A stretch of 64,000 nucleotides of DNA, taken from contig NZ_NNRL01000157.1 of the NCBI RefSeq assembly GCF_002252505.1, positions 310,001 through 374,000 of the forward strand, in the 5' to 3' direction. Below the pieces are notes generated by a model. It was not told the origin of the DNA and ran no database searches. It saw only the letters and a program-made list of their open reading frames with translations. Source of the stretch: Brucella grignonensis (GTDB lineage: Bacteria; Pseudomonadota; Alphaproteobacteria; Rhizobiales; Rhizobiaceae). Positions 8,679 to 18,213 of the stretch are shown in pieces. Position 1 is the first letter of the stretch. Each line of letters begins with the position of its first letter. Made by a program: the position numbers and the translations under genes.

Positions 8679-9233
8679 CTGGAAATTTGAACTCCTGAAT
8701 AAAGCAAATCATTCAGGTCAACGTTGTCAGTTTCGTTATAAAGTGAAGTTTTCCAGATTACGCCGGATCGTTCCGCAAAGAGAAAACCTGGACCTTTGAA
8801 CCGGTCCTGGCTCTTCGTCAGAACATAAGCCGAAAACGCAAAGCGGCTTTGCATGGCACAAAAGAGCCAAAGCAAACGGATTGAGCAGCCTCAGCCACGA
8901 CTGAAACTGCTCTCGTCCTTGTTCAGGACAACTCGACTTATGGTCGGTGTACCTTTACCGGCGAGCGGTAGGTATAACACTTACCAGAAGCATAACTTTA
9001 TACGTGCAATATCACTTTAAGTACACAATACTACTACCATAGATTGCATTTGTAGCGCAACTGCTAATTCTTTCGTTGGTCCCCTCTTCTCCACATTGGG
9101 AATGGGCTCAAACTTATACATGTGTCAAAATTTGCCTTGCACGAAGCGCAGAATTCGGATTCATTTCGCAAGCAAATCATTTATAATTAAACAATAAAAA
9201 GACGCCCAAGCAGGCAGTCGAATGGGGACAACG
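8679..9233. other. Intergenic region upstream of trpL and the Lrp-type regulator
   Basis: About 550 bp, AT-rich toward the right end, between divergent transcription units. I find no supported gene. A 78-codon frame at 8639-8875 has no family features and overlaps the trp promoter. The region must hold the promoter of the regulator at 9234. Confidence 0.5.
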
Positions 9234-9695
9234 ATGAAAAATATCGATGCGATGGACAGGAGTATTCTGCACGCGCTTCAGGAAAATGGCCGACTGACCA
9301 ACACTGAACTCGCTGATCGCATTAATCTTTCTCAGACTGCAACCGCAGAACGTGTCAAGCGCCTGACGCGAGAGGGTTACATTCTCGGCTATTCAGCGCA
9401 TCTGTCGCCCAAAATGCTTGATCGTTCAATGTTGGTCTTTATCGAGATCAAACTCGACCGCACCACACCGGAAGTCTTTGAAACGTTCTCCACTTTTACG
9501 CGTGGCAATCCCGATATTCTGGAATGCCACATGGTTGCAGGTGGCTTCGACTATCTGATCAAAGCGCGTGTTTCCGACATGGACCACTATCGGCGTTTTT
9601 TGTCGGAGGCACTGCTGTCGTTGCCCGGTGTGCGGGAGTCCCACACCTATGCCGTTATGGAAGAGGTCAAGGAAACTTCACATATCGCGGTCTGA
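9234..9695 (+). CDS. Lrp/AsnC-family transcriptional regulator
   Basis: A 153-residue protein with an N-terminal winged helix-turn-helix (MDRSILHALQENGRLTNTEL, then LSQTATAERVKRLTREGYI) and a C-terminal RAM/ACT-like effector domain (VFIEIKLDR, HMVAGGFDYLIKARVSD). It ends with the usual LPGVRESHTYAVMEEVKET. It is an amino-acid-responsive DNA-binding protein; its targets are unknown. ATG 9234 is favoured because GGGGA at 9222-9228 gives a usable ribosome site; the ATG at 9222 is an alternative. It is divergent from the trp operon, which is suggestive but not proof of control. Confidence 0.88.
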   Translation: MKNIDAMDRSILHALQENGRLTNTELADRINLSQTATAERVKRLTREGYILGYSAHLSPKMLDRSMLVFIEIKLDRTTPEVFETFSTFTRGNPDILECHMVAGGFDYLIKARVSDMDHYRRFLSEALLSLPGVRESHTYAVMEEVKETSHIAV

Positions 9696-9826
9696 TCCGG
9701 GCAATTTTAGACCTTTGTTCCACTAGACAGAAACCCTTCTCATCCCCGGTCAGCGCATAGCCTCGCAACTGCCTGACCGCGTCGCCCCAACATTTTCATC
9801 CGGGCTATCTTGCAAATTCTTATTTA

Positions 9827-9840
9827 CGGGTATATACCCG
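9827..9840. promoter_or_regulatory. Palindromic candidate operator of the MarR gene
   Basis: The 14-bp perfect palindrome CGGGTATATACCCG ends one base before the marR-like ATG. Its position over the start region suits self-repression. Confidence 0.6.
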
Positions 9841-9841
9841 C

Positions 9842-10246
9842 ATGATGTCTAACCCTTGTATCTGCATCCTTCTGCGTCAAGCGGCCCGCAAATCCTCAGC
9901 TATTTACGATGAGGCGCTGGCCCCCCTCGACATCAATATCGCGCAATTCAGCCTGTTGCGAAAAATCTCGCGCGCCGGTTCAATTTCGCTGACCGAACTT
10001 GCCCACAAGGCTGAACTTGATCGATCAACGATGGGTCGCAATGCAAAAGTATTGCAGCGCATGGGATTGATTGAGCCCGCGGCGAGTGATGACCATCGCG
10101 AAGCCAGTGTCATGCTCACCAACGAAGGGCGAGACATAGTCGAACGCGGTGCACCGCTGTGGGACAAAGCGCAAGATGAAATAGAAGTGCGACTAGGCGA
10201 TAACGGAGTTGAGCAGTTGCAAACTCTGCTCCGCGCCATCTCCTGA
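9842..10246 (+). CDS. MarR-family transcriptional regulator
   Basis: A 134-residue winged-helix protein. The central DNA-binding region runs from about residue 35 to 100: FSLLRKISRAGSISLTELA, then LDRSTMGRNAKVLQRMGLIE, then the wing SDDHREASVMLTNEGRDIV. Family members are dimers that lose DNA affinity on binding small phenolic or lipophilic ligands or on oxidation. Three residues after the start are Cys-Ile-Cys (CICILL), which might serve redox sensing. The MFS gene follows in the same direction after 126 bp and is the likely target, along with the palindrome just upstream. Confidence 0.87.
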   Translation: MMSNPCICILLRQAARKSSAIYDEALAPLDINIAQFSLLRKISRAGSISLTELAHKAELDRSTMGRNAKVLQRMGLIEPAASDDHREASVMLTNEGRDIVERGAPLWDKAQDEIEVRLGDNGVEQLQTLLRAIS

Positions 10247-10372
10247 AGGTCCGTTCCTGACCGAATTGACTACGAACAATGACAGGAATCCGTGTAGCCG
10301 ATAGGTGGCGAGCGGTTCCGCCTTACAATATGCCACTGGTCGAAACCCAGCTCGAACTCGAAAGCGCCAAAA

Positions 10373-11665
10373 ATGATTTCAGCCAGCCTTGCCAGCTTTC
10401 TTGCACAAAGAAACATCCATTACGGATGGGTCGTCGCTGCTATCACCTTCCTCACCATGCTGGCAACAGCTGCGGCGATGGGATCAGCAGGCATATTGAT
10501 TGAACCGCTTCAGAGTGAATTCGGCTGGACCAATGCGGATATTTCCTTCGCCATGGCCCTGCGTCTGGTTCTATTCGGACTCATGGGACCATTTGCAGCT
10601 GCCTTCATGAACCAGTTTGGTCTTCGTCGGGTGGTCATGACAGCGCTGATCATGATCTCATTGGGCCTTGTCGGCTCGATTTTCATGACGGAGCAATGGC
10701 AGATGGTTGCACTTTGGGGCGTTGTCATCGGACTTGGCACTGGCATGACTGCACTCGTGCTGGGCGCGACCGTTGCCGCGCGCTGGTTTGAAAAGCGCCG
10801 TGGCCTCGTCGTCGGCATGATGACAGCCAGCAACGCGACCGGACAGCTTATTTTTATGCCAATTCTGGCAAGTGTAAGCCAAAACATCGGCTGGCGCTCA
10901 TCGCTGACAATTGTAATTTCGTTCTTGCTGGCGGCCCTTTTGCTGGTGCTGGCGCTAATGCGCGACAATCCAGCCGACATCGGTCTCAAGCCTTATGGCC
11001 GCACCGCACCCATGCCTGCGCCAGAACCAAAGAAGCGCTTTGCTTCGATGTTGCTCTCGCCTCTGGTAACCTTGCGTGAGGCCTCATCCACAACCACTTT
11101 CTGGGTGCTGTTCATCACATTCTTCGTCTGCGGCTTTTCTACAAACGGCTTGATCCAGACCCACTGGATTGCACTTTGCGGAGACTTCGGAATTGTTCCT
11201 GTTGGGGCAGCAGGTATTCTGGCAGTCATCGGTGCATTCGATCTCATCGGTACAATTGCGTCTGGTTGGCTTACCGACCGCTTCGACAATCGCTGGCTCT
11301 TGTTCTGGTTCTACGCCCTGCGTGGCCTGTCACTGATCTATCTGACATTTACCGACTTCACACTTTACGAGCTTGCACTCTTCGCAGTCTTCTATGGCCT
11401 CGACTGGGTAGCCACCGTGCCACCAACCGTAAAGCTTGCGGCTGAACAGTTCGGTCCTGAAAAAGCTGGCATGGTGTTTGGCTGGGTATTCACTGGCCAT
11501 CAGGTGGGTGCGGCTGCAGCTGCAGCTTTCGCAGGCTACGTCCGCACCGATTACGACAGCTACACGCCAGCGCTTATTCTGGCAGGTGCCATGTGCTTCG
11601 CCGCAGCGGCGATGGTGTTTCTCATCAATCGCCCCAAGTTGCAGACAGCATTGCAAGCTTCATAG
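10373..11665 (+). CDS. Major facilitator superfamily transporter
   Basis: A 430-residue inner-membrane protein with twelve predicted helices in two halves, separated by a cytoplasmic loop near residues 205-235 (GRTAPMPAPEPKKRF). The first loop carries the MFS motif-A remnant NQFGLRRVVM, and the second half contains SGWLTDRFDNR. The N-terminal pattern (HYGWVVAAITFL..., EFGWTNADIS) resembles the monocarboxylate/oxalate-formate type branch. The substrate is unknown. Co-orientation with the marR gene suggests an inducible exporter or importer. The last six bases overlap the convergent methyltransferase gene. Confidence 0.85.
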   Translation: MISASLASFLAQRNIHYGWVVAAITFLTMLATAAAMGSAGILIEPLQSEFGWTNADISFAMALRLVLFGLMGPFAAAFMNQFGLRRVVMTALIMISLGLVGSIFMTEQWQMVALWGVVIGLGTGMTALVLGATVAARWFEKRRGLVVGMMTASNATGQLIFMPILASVSQNIGWRSSLTIVISFLLAALLLVLALMRDNPADIGLKPYGRTAPMPAPEPKKRFASMLLSPLVTLREASSTTTFWVLFITFFVCGFSTNGLIQTHWIALCGDFGIVPVGAAGILAVIGAFDLIGTIASGWLTDRFDNRWLLFWFYALRGLSLIYLTFTDFTLYELALFAVFYGLDWVATVPPTVKLAAEQFGPEKAGMVFGWVFTGHQVGAAAAAAFAGYVRTDYDSYTPALILAGAMCFAAAAMVFLINRPKLQTALQAS

Positions 11666-12622
11666 CAAAGCATCGCCCCAATCGGCACGACGCGCCCAGC
11701 GGAAAAACTCACCATCCCGCTTGGTGACGAGACGCTCTTCAGCACTCCCGTCGTCATTGCAGAGCTTCAATGTGACCTTGCCGCCACCGATACGCGTTGG
11801 CGCGATCACCCGCGCCATAGCCGTCAGCGACAGATCGCGTGTTGCAGCCAGGTAGATGAATTTCTCATCTTCCCATGGCACCTCGGCATCCTTGGTCAGA
11901 CGATGAATGCGCGAACGGGCAACACGGCGAGAAAAATGGCACCAGTCAGGCGCAACCAACGGGCATTCCTGCTGATGCGCACATGGCGCTGCAATATGCG
12001 CACCCTGCGCAATCAGCGCTGCCCGGGCATCAAGAATACGTTGCCAACCGGCAGGTGTTCCCGGCTCCACAATCACAAACACATGGCGAGCCGAGGCCCA
12101 TAGCCGTTCGACAAGCGCCTTACGATCAAGGGGAGCGAGTTCGTCCAGAACATAGGCAATCGTCACGAGATCGGCTTGCGGAAAATCAATCTTTTCCTTA
12201 ACCAGATCGCCTGCACGCCACTCGGTTTGAAGCCCCACATTTTCTGCAAGCTTGCTTCCCACGGCACGGATTGCCGGGCTTGCTTCGATCATCGTGGCCG
12301 ATTGCAAGTCAGACCAGCATCCGCGTGCTGCCCAAAGTGCGGTCCCCGGCCCACAGCCAACATCAAGCATGGTCTGAGGTGTGAAATCCGGGCACACCTC
12401 CGCAACACTCTCAAGGCTTGCACGCACTGCCGCATAGGTCGCAGGCAGTCGCGCAGCCAGATAGGCTTTCGCTGCGAGTTCGTCCGAAATATGCAGACGA
12501 CCATCGCGCGTTTCCGCGCGATAGCGCCGCGAAAGAACCTCAGACGCACGCTTGAGGTCAGTCAGAGCCACCCCTTCAAGCGCCGCGTCCACAGCCTGAC
12601 GCAATAGTGATGGCAGTTCCAT
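11660..12622 (-). CDS. Rsm22-family ribosomal small subunit methyltransferase-like protein
   Basis: A 320-residue protein with a Rossmann SAM-binding motif (LDVGCGPGTALWAA at about residues 86-99) and an acidic motif (YVLDEL). Towards the C-terminus comes the Rsm22 Cys/His cluster CAHQQECPL ... DWCHFSRRVARSRIHR. In mitochondria, Rsm22 proteins associate with the small ribosomal subunit during assembly and use the cysteines for an Fe-S or Zn site. The bacterial role is not well defined. It lies 6 bp downstream of the DUF2333 gene, so the two are probably co-transcribed. Confidence 0.85.
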   Translation of the reverse strand: MELPSLLRQAVDAALEGVALTDLKRASEVLSRRYRAETRDGRLHISDELAAKAYLAARLPATYAAVRASLESVAEVCPDFTPQTMLDVGCGPGTALWAARGCWSDLQSATMIEASPAIRAVGSKLAENVGLQTEWRAGDLVKEKIDFPQADLVTIAYVLDELAPLDRKALVERLWASARHVFVIVEPGTPAGWQRILDARAALIAQGAHIAAPCAHQQECPLVAPDWCHFSRRVARSRIHRLTKDAEVPWEDEKFIYLAATRDLSLTAMARVIAPTRIGGGKVTLKLCNDDGSAEERLVTKRDGEFFRWARRADWGDALL

Positions 12623-12628
12623 TAGAAA

Positions 12629-13894
12629 TTAGCGCTCCAGAACCTGCTTCACGTCGACCAGATTGGAGCGAACGCGCAGGATATAAAAGCCCATGGTCGT
12701 CAGATGCGACGGCGTGAACCATGCATCCGGGCTTCCGTTGGAAACGATAAACGGCTGCATGTCGAGCGCCGAGCGCAACTGCCGCTCCATTTCGTCCCAC
12801 ACACCATCAAGATGCTTTTCAGCCAGAACACCGCGGAAATCCGAATGGGCAGCACGCAGCAGACCGTAATAGGCATAAAGCTGACCATAGGCGAACCAGA
12901 AGCGATCATCGGCACGCGTATCGAACCAACCGGCATGATAGTTTTCGGCACGATCCTTGAGGATTGCAGAGGTCGAGCCAAGATCACTGGCAATACGGTC
13001 GACAAACTGGATCAGATTGTCGGCGCGCGCATCAAACGTTGCCTGACAGTTTTCAAGACGCGTGTTGAACGAACGCAAGTCCTTGATAGCTGAGCGGTAA
13101 TAGCTCGGTGTCGGGGTCTTTGGTCCAAACGGACTCAGGCCGAAATACCAGGCATCTTCAGCAAACTGCAGGTTGCCGCGTGCCTTCTGCAGATCGCCAT
13201 CGATCTGGGATGTGCCGCGCAGACGACCAATATTGTCCACCAACTCGATGGCTGTACGGCGCACGGCAGCATTGATGCCGCGCTGGAAGGATGCCTTGTT
13301 ATCGAGAAACGGCGTACGATCCCAATCAAGGCCAAAGAAACCAACCTTGTAAAGCAGCATGGAGGAAATCCACGCATTCTGGTTCACATTGAAATCGGTA
13401 AGGTCAGCCGCGACTTCGGCAATTGCGGAAGGCGAACACTTACGCGAATTGGGCGGAATTTGCGCGGCCTGCATCGGCTGCGACTGTGATTCTGTCGGGG
13501 CTTCGGATTGCGTGCTGGTGTCGCCGTTACCAGCAGCAGGTGTCGCATCCGTGCCGTTCGCACTATTTTCAGAAGAAGCAGGCGTTGCCGGTTCGGGCGT
13601 TGCAGTTAGCGGCGCAGGCGCCGTCTGCACTGCTTCGCCGGGCGTAACCGCCGTTTGATAGCTGTACTTGGCTGGGTAGTCGGGATTGAAATTGGTCCAG
13701 ACCTGCGTTTGCCAGATAAAGTAGACGTAAAGGCCGCCGAGTCCGATCACGACGACGGCAATCGCAACTTTCCACAAATTTCCCAGTTGCAGAAAAAGCC
13801 GCCATAAACCACCGAGCGGCACTGCAATCAAGCGGGCCAATGCCGCGATAAATCGACCAAGGAAGGAGAAAACGCCCTGTACTGCATTCCACAC
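12629..13894 (-). CDS. DUF2333 family membrane-anchored protein
   Basis: A 421-residue protein starting with GTG, preceded by GGAAGGA with 9-nt spacing. One transmembrane helix (about residues 41-63, VAIAVVVIGLGGLYVYFIW) is followed by a low-complexity Pro/Ala/Thr/Ser linker (about 85-150). A large periplasmic or cytoplasmic helical domain follows (SPSAIAEVAADLTDFNVNQN onward), with the family's conserved segments FFGLDWDRTPFLDNKASFQRG and PDAWFTPSHLTTMGFYILRVR (written here in parts of the family pattern). No biochemical function is known for this family. It precedes the Rsm22-like gene in an apparent operon. Confidence 0.82.
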   Translation of the reverse strand: MWNAVQGVFSFLGRFIAALARLIAVPLGGLWRLFLQLGNLWKVAIAVVVIGLGGLYVYFIWQTQVWTNFNPDYPAKYSYQTAVTPGEAVQTAPAPLTATPEPATPASSENSANGTDATPAAGNGDTSTQSEAPTESQSQPMQAAQIPPNSRKCSPSAIAEVAADLTDFNVNQNAWISSMLLYKVGFFGLDWDRTPFLDNKASFQRGINAAVRRTAIELVDNIGRLRGTSQIDGDLQKARGNLQFAEDAWYFGLSPFGPKTPTPSYYRSAIKDLRSFNTRLENCQATFDARADNLIQFVDRIASDLGSTSAILKDRAENYHAGWFDTRADDRFWFAYGQLYAYYGLLRAAHSDFRGVLAEKHLDGVWDEMERQLRSALDMQPFIVSNGSPDAWFTPSHLTTMGFYILRVRSNLVDVKQVLER

Positions 13895-14336
13895 CGTAAA
13901 TATTCCTTCCTCTTGCCCGCAATTGCAGGCTATCCGACATTTTGGCTTATCCGGGTAACTGGCCCGAAACGCGGCTGACCAATGATCAGCATATTCTGAT
14001 CAGCTTCACACATCTCAAATAGAGTGCTGCAAGCTTTTCGACAACCTTGAACCAGCCGGTCTCCGACTTTATCGCGTGTTTTCAGCGCTCAAGGGTTGAA
14101 ACAGGATGCCCCTTGCGTAACATGGCGCCACTTCGCACTGCTTCGGCTTTAAAAGTCTCGTTTGCAGAATCTTTTTGTCTGACGGTCCAGAAAAACGAGT
14201 ACAACACACCCCAAAGTCGCAATCAGAAATATTTTCGCCGCAATGGTACTTGATCGGCGAAATCTTTGGTGTTTGCTAAAAGCCGGAACCGGAAAAACAA
14301 TCAACCGTCAAAACGGCCCGGTTAATGGAGAGAAAA
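13895..14336. other. Intergenic region between DUF2333 and choX
   Basis: About 440 bp between divergent genes. No convincing gene is present; a 68-codon frame at 14047 lacks any family features. It should contain promoters for both sides. I cannot name a regulator site. Confidence 0.5.
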
Positions 14337-15305
14337 ATGAAGTCCACATCGACGTCTACCCTCAAGTGCGCCTTGAGTACGCTAGCCTTCACGACAGCTA
14401 TTTTCGCACTGCCTGGCACCAGCTTCGCGGCCGAGCCGGCAAGCTGCTCCACCGTTCGCTTTTCCGATGTGGGCTGGACCGACATCACCTCGACCACGGC
14501 AGTCGCCACCGAGATTCTCAAGGGTCTCGGCTACAAGACCGACATCAAGGTGCTCTCCGTGCCGGTGACCTATGCGTCGCTCAGCAAGAAGGACATCGAC
14601 GTGTTCCTCGGCTATTGGAACCCTTCCATGAGCGCCGATCTCAAGCCTTATCTGGATGACAAGACCGTCGAAACGCTCCGCACCAATCTGACAGGTGCGA
14701 AATACACCCTCGCCGTACCAAAATATGCCTATGACGAGGGCCTAAAGGATTTCAAAGATATCGCCACCTTCAAGGACAAGCTTGGCGGCAAGATTTACGG
14801 CATTGAACCGGGCAATGACGGCAATCGACTGATTCTCGATATGATCAGCAAAGATGCTTTTGGTCTGAAGTCGTTTGAGCTCGCTGAATCCTCTGAACAG
14901 GGCATGCTTGCACAGGTCGGCAAGAGCGTCCGTGGTAAGGAGCCAATCGTGTTCCTCGCCTGGGAACCGCACCCGATGAACAAGCGCTTTGAAATTGCCT
15001 ATCTGACCGGTGGCGACGACTTCTTCGGCCCTAACCTCGGCGGCGCAACAGTCGAGACGAATGTCCGCGCAGGCTATACGCAGGAATGCCCGAATGTTGG
15101 CAAGTTCCTCACCAATCTCGAATTCCAGCTTGAAATGGAAAACGAGATCATGGGCAAGATTCTGGATGATGGCGAAGATCCTGCAAAGGCCGCAACCGCG
15201 TGGCTCAAGGCAAATCCTGCTGTTCTCGACAAATGGCTCGATGGTGTGACCACCGTTGATGGCAAGGAAGGTCTGCCAGCCGTTAAATCGGAACTGGGCC
15301 TGTAA
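14337..15305 (+). CDS. choX: Choline ABC transporter, periplasmic binding protein
   Basis: A 322-residue precursor with a signal peptide ending TSFAAEP (cleavage near residue 24). It belongs to the OpuAC/ProX-type binding proteins; VRFSDVGWTDITSTTA, DVFLGYWNPSM and FLAWEPHPMNKRFE carry the aromatic residues that cage a quaternary ammonium group in ChoX. The ATG at 14337 follows GGAGAG and is preferred to an in-frame ATG at 14325. The permease and ATPase genes follow directly, making a complete choXWV importer. Choline is used as osmoprotectant precursor, carbon source or for phosphatidylcholine. Confidence 0.9.
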   Translation: MKSTSTSTLKCALSTLAFTTAIFALPGTSFAAEPASCSTVRFSDVGWTDITSTTAVATEILKGLGYKTDIKVLSVPVTYASLSKKDIDVFLGYWNPSMSADLKPYLDDKTVETLRTNLTGAKYTLAVPKYAYDEGLKDFKDIATFKDKLGGKIYGIEPGNDGNRLILDMISKDAFGLKSFELAESSEQGMLAQVGKSVRGKEPIVFLAWEPHPMNKRFEIAYLTGGDDFFGPNLGGATVETNVRAGYTQECPNVGKFLTNLEFQLEMENEIMGKILDDGEDPAKAATAWLKANPAVLDKWLDGVTTVDGKEGLPAVKSELGL

Positions 15306-15395
15306 ATCCTCAGAAAGTCAGGCCGCGGATTACCGCGGCCTACTCTTTTGCGGGTCAAACAAAATAGAAGAAGCACGCAGCAGGAGACATGATCG

Positions 15396-16232
15396 TTGAA
15401 CTGGCTGACGGATTATAAGATTCCAGTCGGACCAACCGCAAAGTCGGTGGTCGATTGGCTTACGAACAATATGGGTGGTTTCTTCGATACGCTGGCTGCG
15501 ATCATGCAGTGGCTCATCGATGGGTTGTTATACTTGTTACAGCTCCCCCATCCCCTCATCCTGATCGCCATTTTTGCGGTGATCGCCTGGTTCATCCAGC
15601 GCCGCATTTCGGTGGTGATCCTCACCATTATCGGCTTTCTGTTCATCATCAATCAAGGCTATTGGGACGGCACGCTCAAAACACTAACGCTGGTTTTGTC
15701 GGCCTGCTTCCTCTGTATGGCAATTGGCGTCCCGCTCGGCATCGCCGCCGCGCATCGCCCTACCCTTTATGCAATCCTGCGACCGATTCTCGACCTGATG
15801 CAGACATTGCCGACCTTTGTGTATCTGATCCCGGCCATCGTCTTCTTTGGCATCGGCATGGTGCCGGGGCTGCTGGCAACCGCGATCTTCGTGCTACCCG
15901 CACCAGTGCGACTCACCCATCTCGGCATTTCATCGACACCTTCCTCCCTGATAGAAGCCGGTGAAGCTTTTGGGGCGTCGCGTACCCAGCTTCTCTGGAA
16001 AATCGAGCTGCCTTACGCAACGCCGCAAATCCTTGCTGGTCTCACGCAAACGATCATGTTGTCGCTCTCTATGGTGGTTATTGCGGCGCTCGTCGGTGCT
16101 GACGGTCTTGGCGTGCCGGTGGTACGAGCCCTTAACTCGGTCAATACCGCGCTGGGTTTTGAGTCGGGCTTTGTCATCGTCGTCGTCGCCATCGTGCTCG
16201 ACCGCATCTTCCGCGCCGGACGCGAGAAATAG
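15396..16232 (+). CDS. choW: Choline ABC transporter permease
   Basis: A 278-residue inner-membrane permease. The start codon is TTG at 15396, supported by AGGAGA at 15382-15387; the nearby ATG at 15389 is out of frame and gives only nine residues. There are about seven membrane helices. The EAA loop is visible as EAGEAFGASRTQLLWKIELP (about residues 189-208), which docks the ATPase. The protein belongs to the ProW/OpuAB type. It sits 90 bp after choX and 11 bp before choV. Confidence 0.9.
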   Translation: MNWLTDYKIPVGPTAKSVVDWLTNNMGGFFDTLAAIMQWLIDGLLYLLQLPHPLILIAIFAVIAWFIQRRISVVILTIIGFLFIINQGYWDGTLKTLTLVLSACFLCMAIGVPLGIAAAHRPTLYAILRPILDLMQTLPTFVYLIPAIVFFGIGMVPGLLATAIFVLPAPVRLTHLGISSTPSSLIEAGEAFGASRTQLLWKIELPYATPQILAGLTQTIMLSLSMVVIAALVGADGLGVPVVRALNSVNTALGFESGFVIVVVAIVLDRIFRAGREK

Positions 16233-16243
16233 GAGACACGACC

Positions 16244-17293
16244 ATGACAATCATTGCATTGGAAGATGTCAGCATCATTTTCGGCGAGAATGTCGATAAT
16301 GCGCTTGAATTGGCTGATCGCGGTGCTTCGCGTTCGGAAATTCAGGCTGAAACCGATCTTGTTTTAGGCGTGCATGACTGCGCACTCAATATTCAGGAAG
16401 GCGAGATTCTTGTCCTCATGGGTCTGTCGGGTTCGGGAAAATCAACGCTCCTGCGCGCCATCAACCGGCTCAACCCGATTTCACGCGGCCGCGTTCTCGT
16501 GCGTGATGGTGAGCGGACTATCGATGTCGGCAAAGCCGATCGCGGAACGCTTCGCCATCTGCGAACCGAACTCGTTTCAATGGTGTTTCAGCAGTTTGGT
16601 CTGCTGCCATGGCGCACAGTTGAAGAGAACGTCGCGTTTGGACTGGAAATTTCGGGTATGCGCAAGGACGAGCGGCTTGCACAGGCGCGCAAGCAGCTCG
16701 AACTGGTTGGCCTGCAGGATTGGGCCAAGCGCAAGGTTGGCGAGCTTTCCGGCGGTATGCAGCAGCGTGTCGGCCTGGCTCGTGCCTTTGCAACCGGCGC
16801 ACCGATTCTGCTCATGGATGAGCCATTTTCCGCGCTCGATCCGCTCATCCGCACGCGTTTGCAGGATGAGCTTCTGGCTTTCCAGTCGCGGCTCAAGAAA
16901 ACAATCGTTTTCGTGAGTCATGATCTCGACGAAGCCATGAAAATTGGCAATCGCATCGCCATCATGGAAGGCGGACGCATCGTTCAATGTGGCACGCCGC
17001 AGGAAATTCTTCTGCAGCCAGCGGATAAATATGTCGCCGATTTCGTAGCGCATATGAATCCGCTTGGTGTTTTGTGCGCAGGCGATATCATGACGCCATT
17101 TGACCGCGCTGCTGCACCTCGCCCCTTTGCGGCAACAGCCCGACGCGAAACACTCATTCGCGATCTGATGGGCGTGGTTGCAGACAGCAGCGGCGATGTG
17201 GGTATTGTCGAAAATGGCGCCATCATCGGAAAAATTGCCGCTGATGACATTGTGCGCGCACTGGCCTGGCATCAGCAACGCGGACAACATTAG
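16244..17293 (+). CDS. choV: Choline ABC transporter ATP-binding protein
   Basis: A 349-residue ATPase. Walker A is GLSGSGKST (about residues 61-69), the signature is LSGGMQQRVGLARA, and Walker B is ILLMDEPFSALDP followed by the H-loop VFVSHDLDEA. The early segment NALELADRGASRSEI is typical of the ProV/ChoV subgroup, and the C-terminal 80 residues form a CBS-like regulatory extension. It powers ChoW. The gene ends before a strong terminator. Confidence 0.93.
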   Translation: MTIIALEDVSIIFGENVDNALELADRGASRSEIQAETDLVLGVHDCALNIQEGEILVLMGLSGSGKSTLLRAINRLNPISRGRVLVRDGERTIDVGKADRGTLRHLRTELVSMVFQQFGLLPWRTVEENVAFGLEISGMRKDERLAQARKQLELVGLQDWAKRKVGELSGGMQQRVGLARAFATGAPILLMDEPFSALDPLIRTRLQDELLAFQSRLKKTIVFVSHDLDEAMKIGNRIAIMEGGRIVQCGTPQEILLQPADKYVADFVAHMNPLGVLCAGDIMTPFDRAAAPRPFAATARRETLIRDLMGVVADSSGDVGIVENGAIIGKIAADDIVRALAWHQQRGQH

Positions 17294-17313
17294 TTGCTGA
17301 CAAGCTTCAAACA

Positions 17314-17346
17314 AAAACGCCGCCTCGAAAGGGCGGCGTTTCTTAT
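17314..17346. terminator. Terminator between choV and the dpp genes
   Basis: AACGCCGCC pairs with GGCGGCGTT (17316-17324 with 17332-17340), with an A-run before and T-rich sequence after. It can serve choV and the convergent dpp operon. Confidence 0.88.
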
Positions 17347-17364
17347 TCTCATACGGCAGGGATT

Positions 17365-18213
17365 TTAAGCCTGTGCTGCCTGTCTTGCTGCAGTACGCGC
17401 TTCCACACGGGCCCGGATTGCATCCACATCCGCACGCGGCGTGGCTGCAAAAAGCTTCTTCGTGTAGTCGTGCTGCGGGTTGTTGAAAACCTCGTCACGC
17501 GAGCCATATTCAACAACTTCACCGAAATACATCACCATTACATCGTCAGCAATGTAACGCACGACCGAAAGATCATGGCTGATGAAAACGTAAGTCAGGC
17601 CAAACTCTTCCTGCAAATCCGCAAGAATATTAAGCACCTGTGCCTGCACCGAAAGATCAAGCGCCGAAACCGGCTCATCGAGAATGAGCAGTTTCGGATT
17701 GAGCATCAGCGCGCGTGCAATAGCAATACGCTGACGTTGACCACCCGAAAACATATGCGGGTAGCGATTAAAATGCTCCTTACCAAGGCCAACCTTGAGC
17801 AGCATTTCCATCGATTTTTCACGGCGTTCTGCGGCCGACATGTTGGTGTTGAGCAGCAAAGGCTCAGCAAGCACATCGCCAATTTTCTGGCGCGGATTGA
17901 GCGATCCGTAAGGGTTCTGAAACACGATCTGCACCTTCTGGCGCATTTCGGGTGTCAGGCCGTCGCGGGCAATGTTCACATCCTTGCCGCCGATCATCAG
18001 ATCACCGGACGTCTGCGGGTCGATCATGGTCAGGATACGGGCAAGGGTAGACTTGCCGCAACCTGATTCACCGACGATTGCCAGCGTCTTGCCCTTTTCA
18101 AGTTTGAAGCTCACGCCTTTAACAGCATGAACAACCTTCGGCTTTCCAAAAAGACCACCACCAACATGGTAATCGCGCTTGATATCGCGCGCTTCGAGAA
18201 CAATCTCGCTCAT
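17365..18213 (-). CDS. dppF: Peptide ABC transporter ATP-binding protein
   Basis: A 282-residue ATPase of the oligopeptide/dipeptide type. Walker A GESGCGKST, signature FSGGQRQRIAIARAL, Walker B LLILDEPVSALDLS and the Q-loop region FQNPYGSLNPRQKIG are all present. The ATG at 18213 overlaps the upstream gene's TGA (TGATG), indicating translational coupling; an in-frame GTG at 18216 is also possible. It pairs with the preceding gene as the second ATPase of the importer. Confidence 0.9.
   Translation of the reverse strand: MSEIVLEARDIKRDYHVGGGLFGKPKVVHAVKGVSFKLEKGKTLAIVGESGCGKSTLARILTMIDPQTSGDLMIGGKDVNIARDGLTPEMRQKVQIVFQNPYGSLNPRQKIGDVLAEPLLLNTNMSAAERREKSMEMLLKVGLGKEHFNRYPHMFSGGQRQRIAIARALMLNPKLLILDEPVSALDLSVQAQVLNILADLQEEFGLTYVFISHDLSVVRYIADDVMVMYFGEVVEYGSRDEVFNNPQHDYTKKLFAATPRADVDAIRARVEARTAARQAAQA

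Noticed and set aside
8639-8875. 78-codon minus-strand frame upstream of trpL
   Set aside because: It overlaps the trpL promoter and start in another frame and shows no coding features.
15389-15418. ATG at 15389 as the choW start
   Set aside because: It is out of frame with choW and reads only nine residues to TAA; TTG 15396 has the ribosome site spacing and frame.
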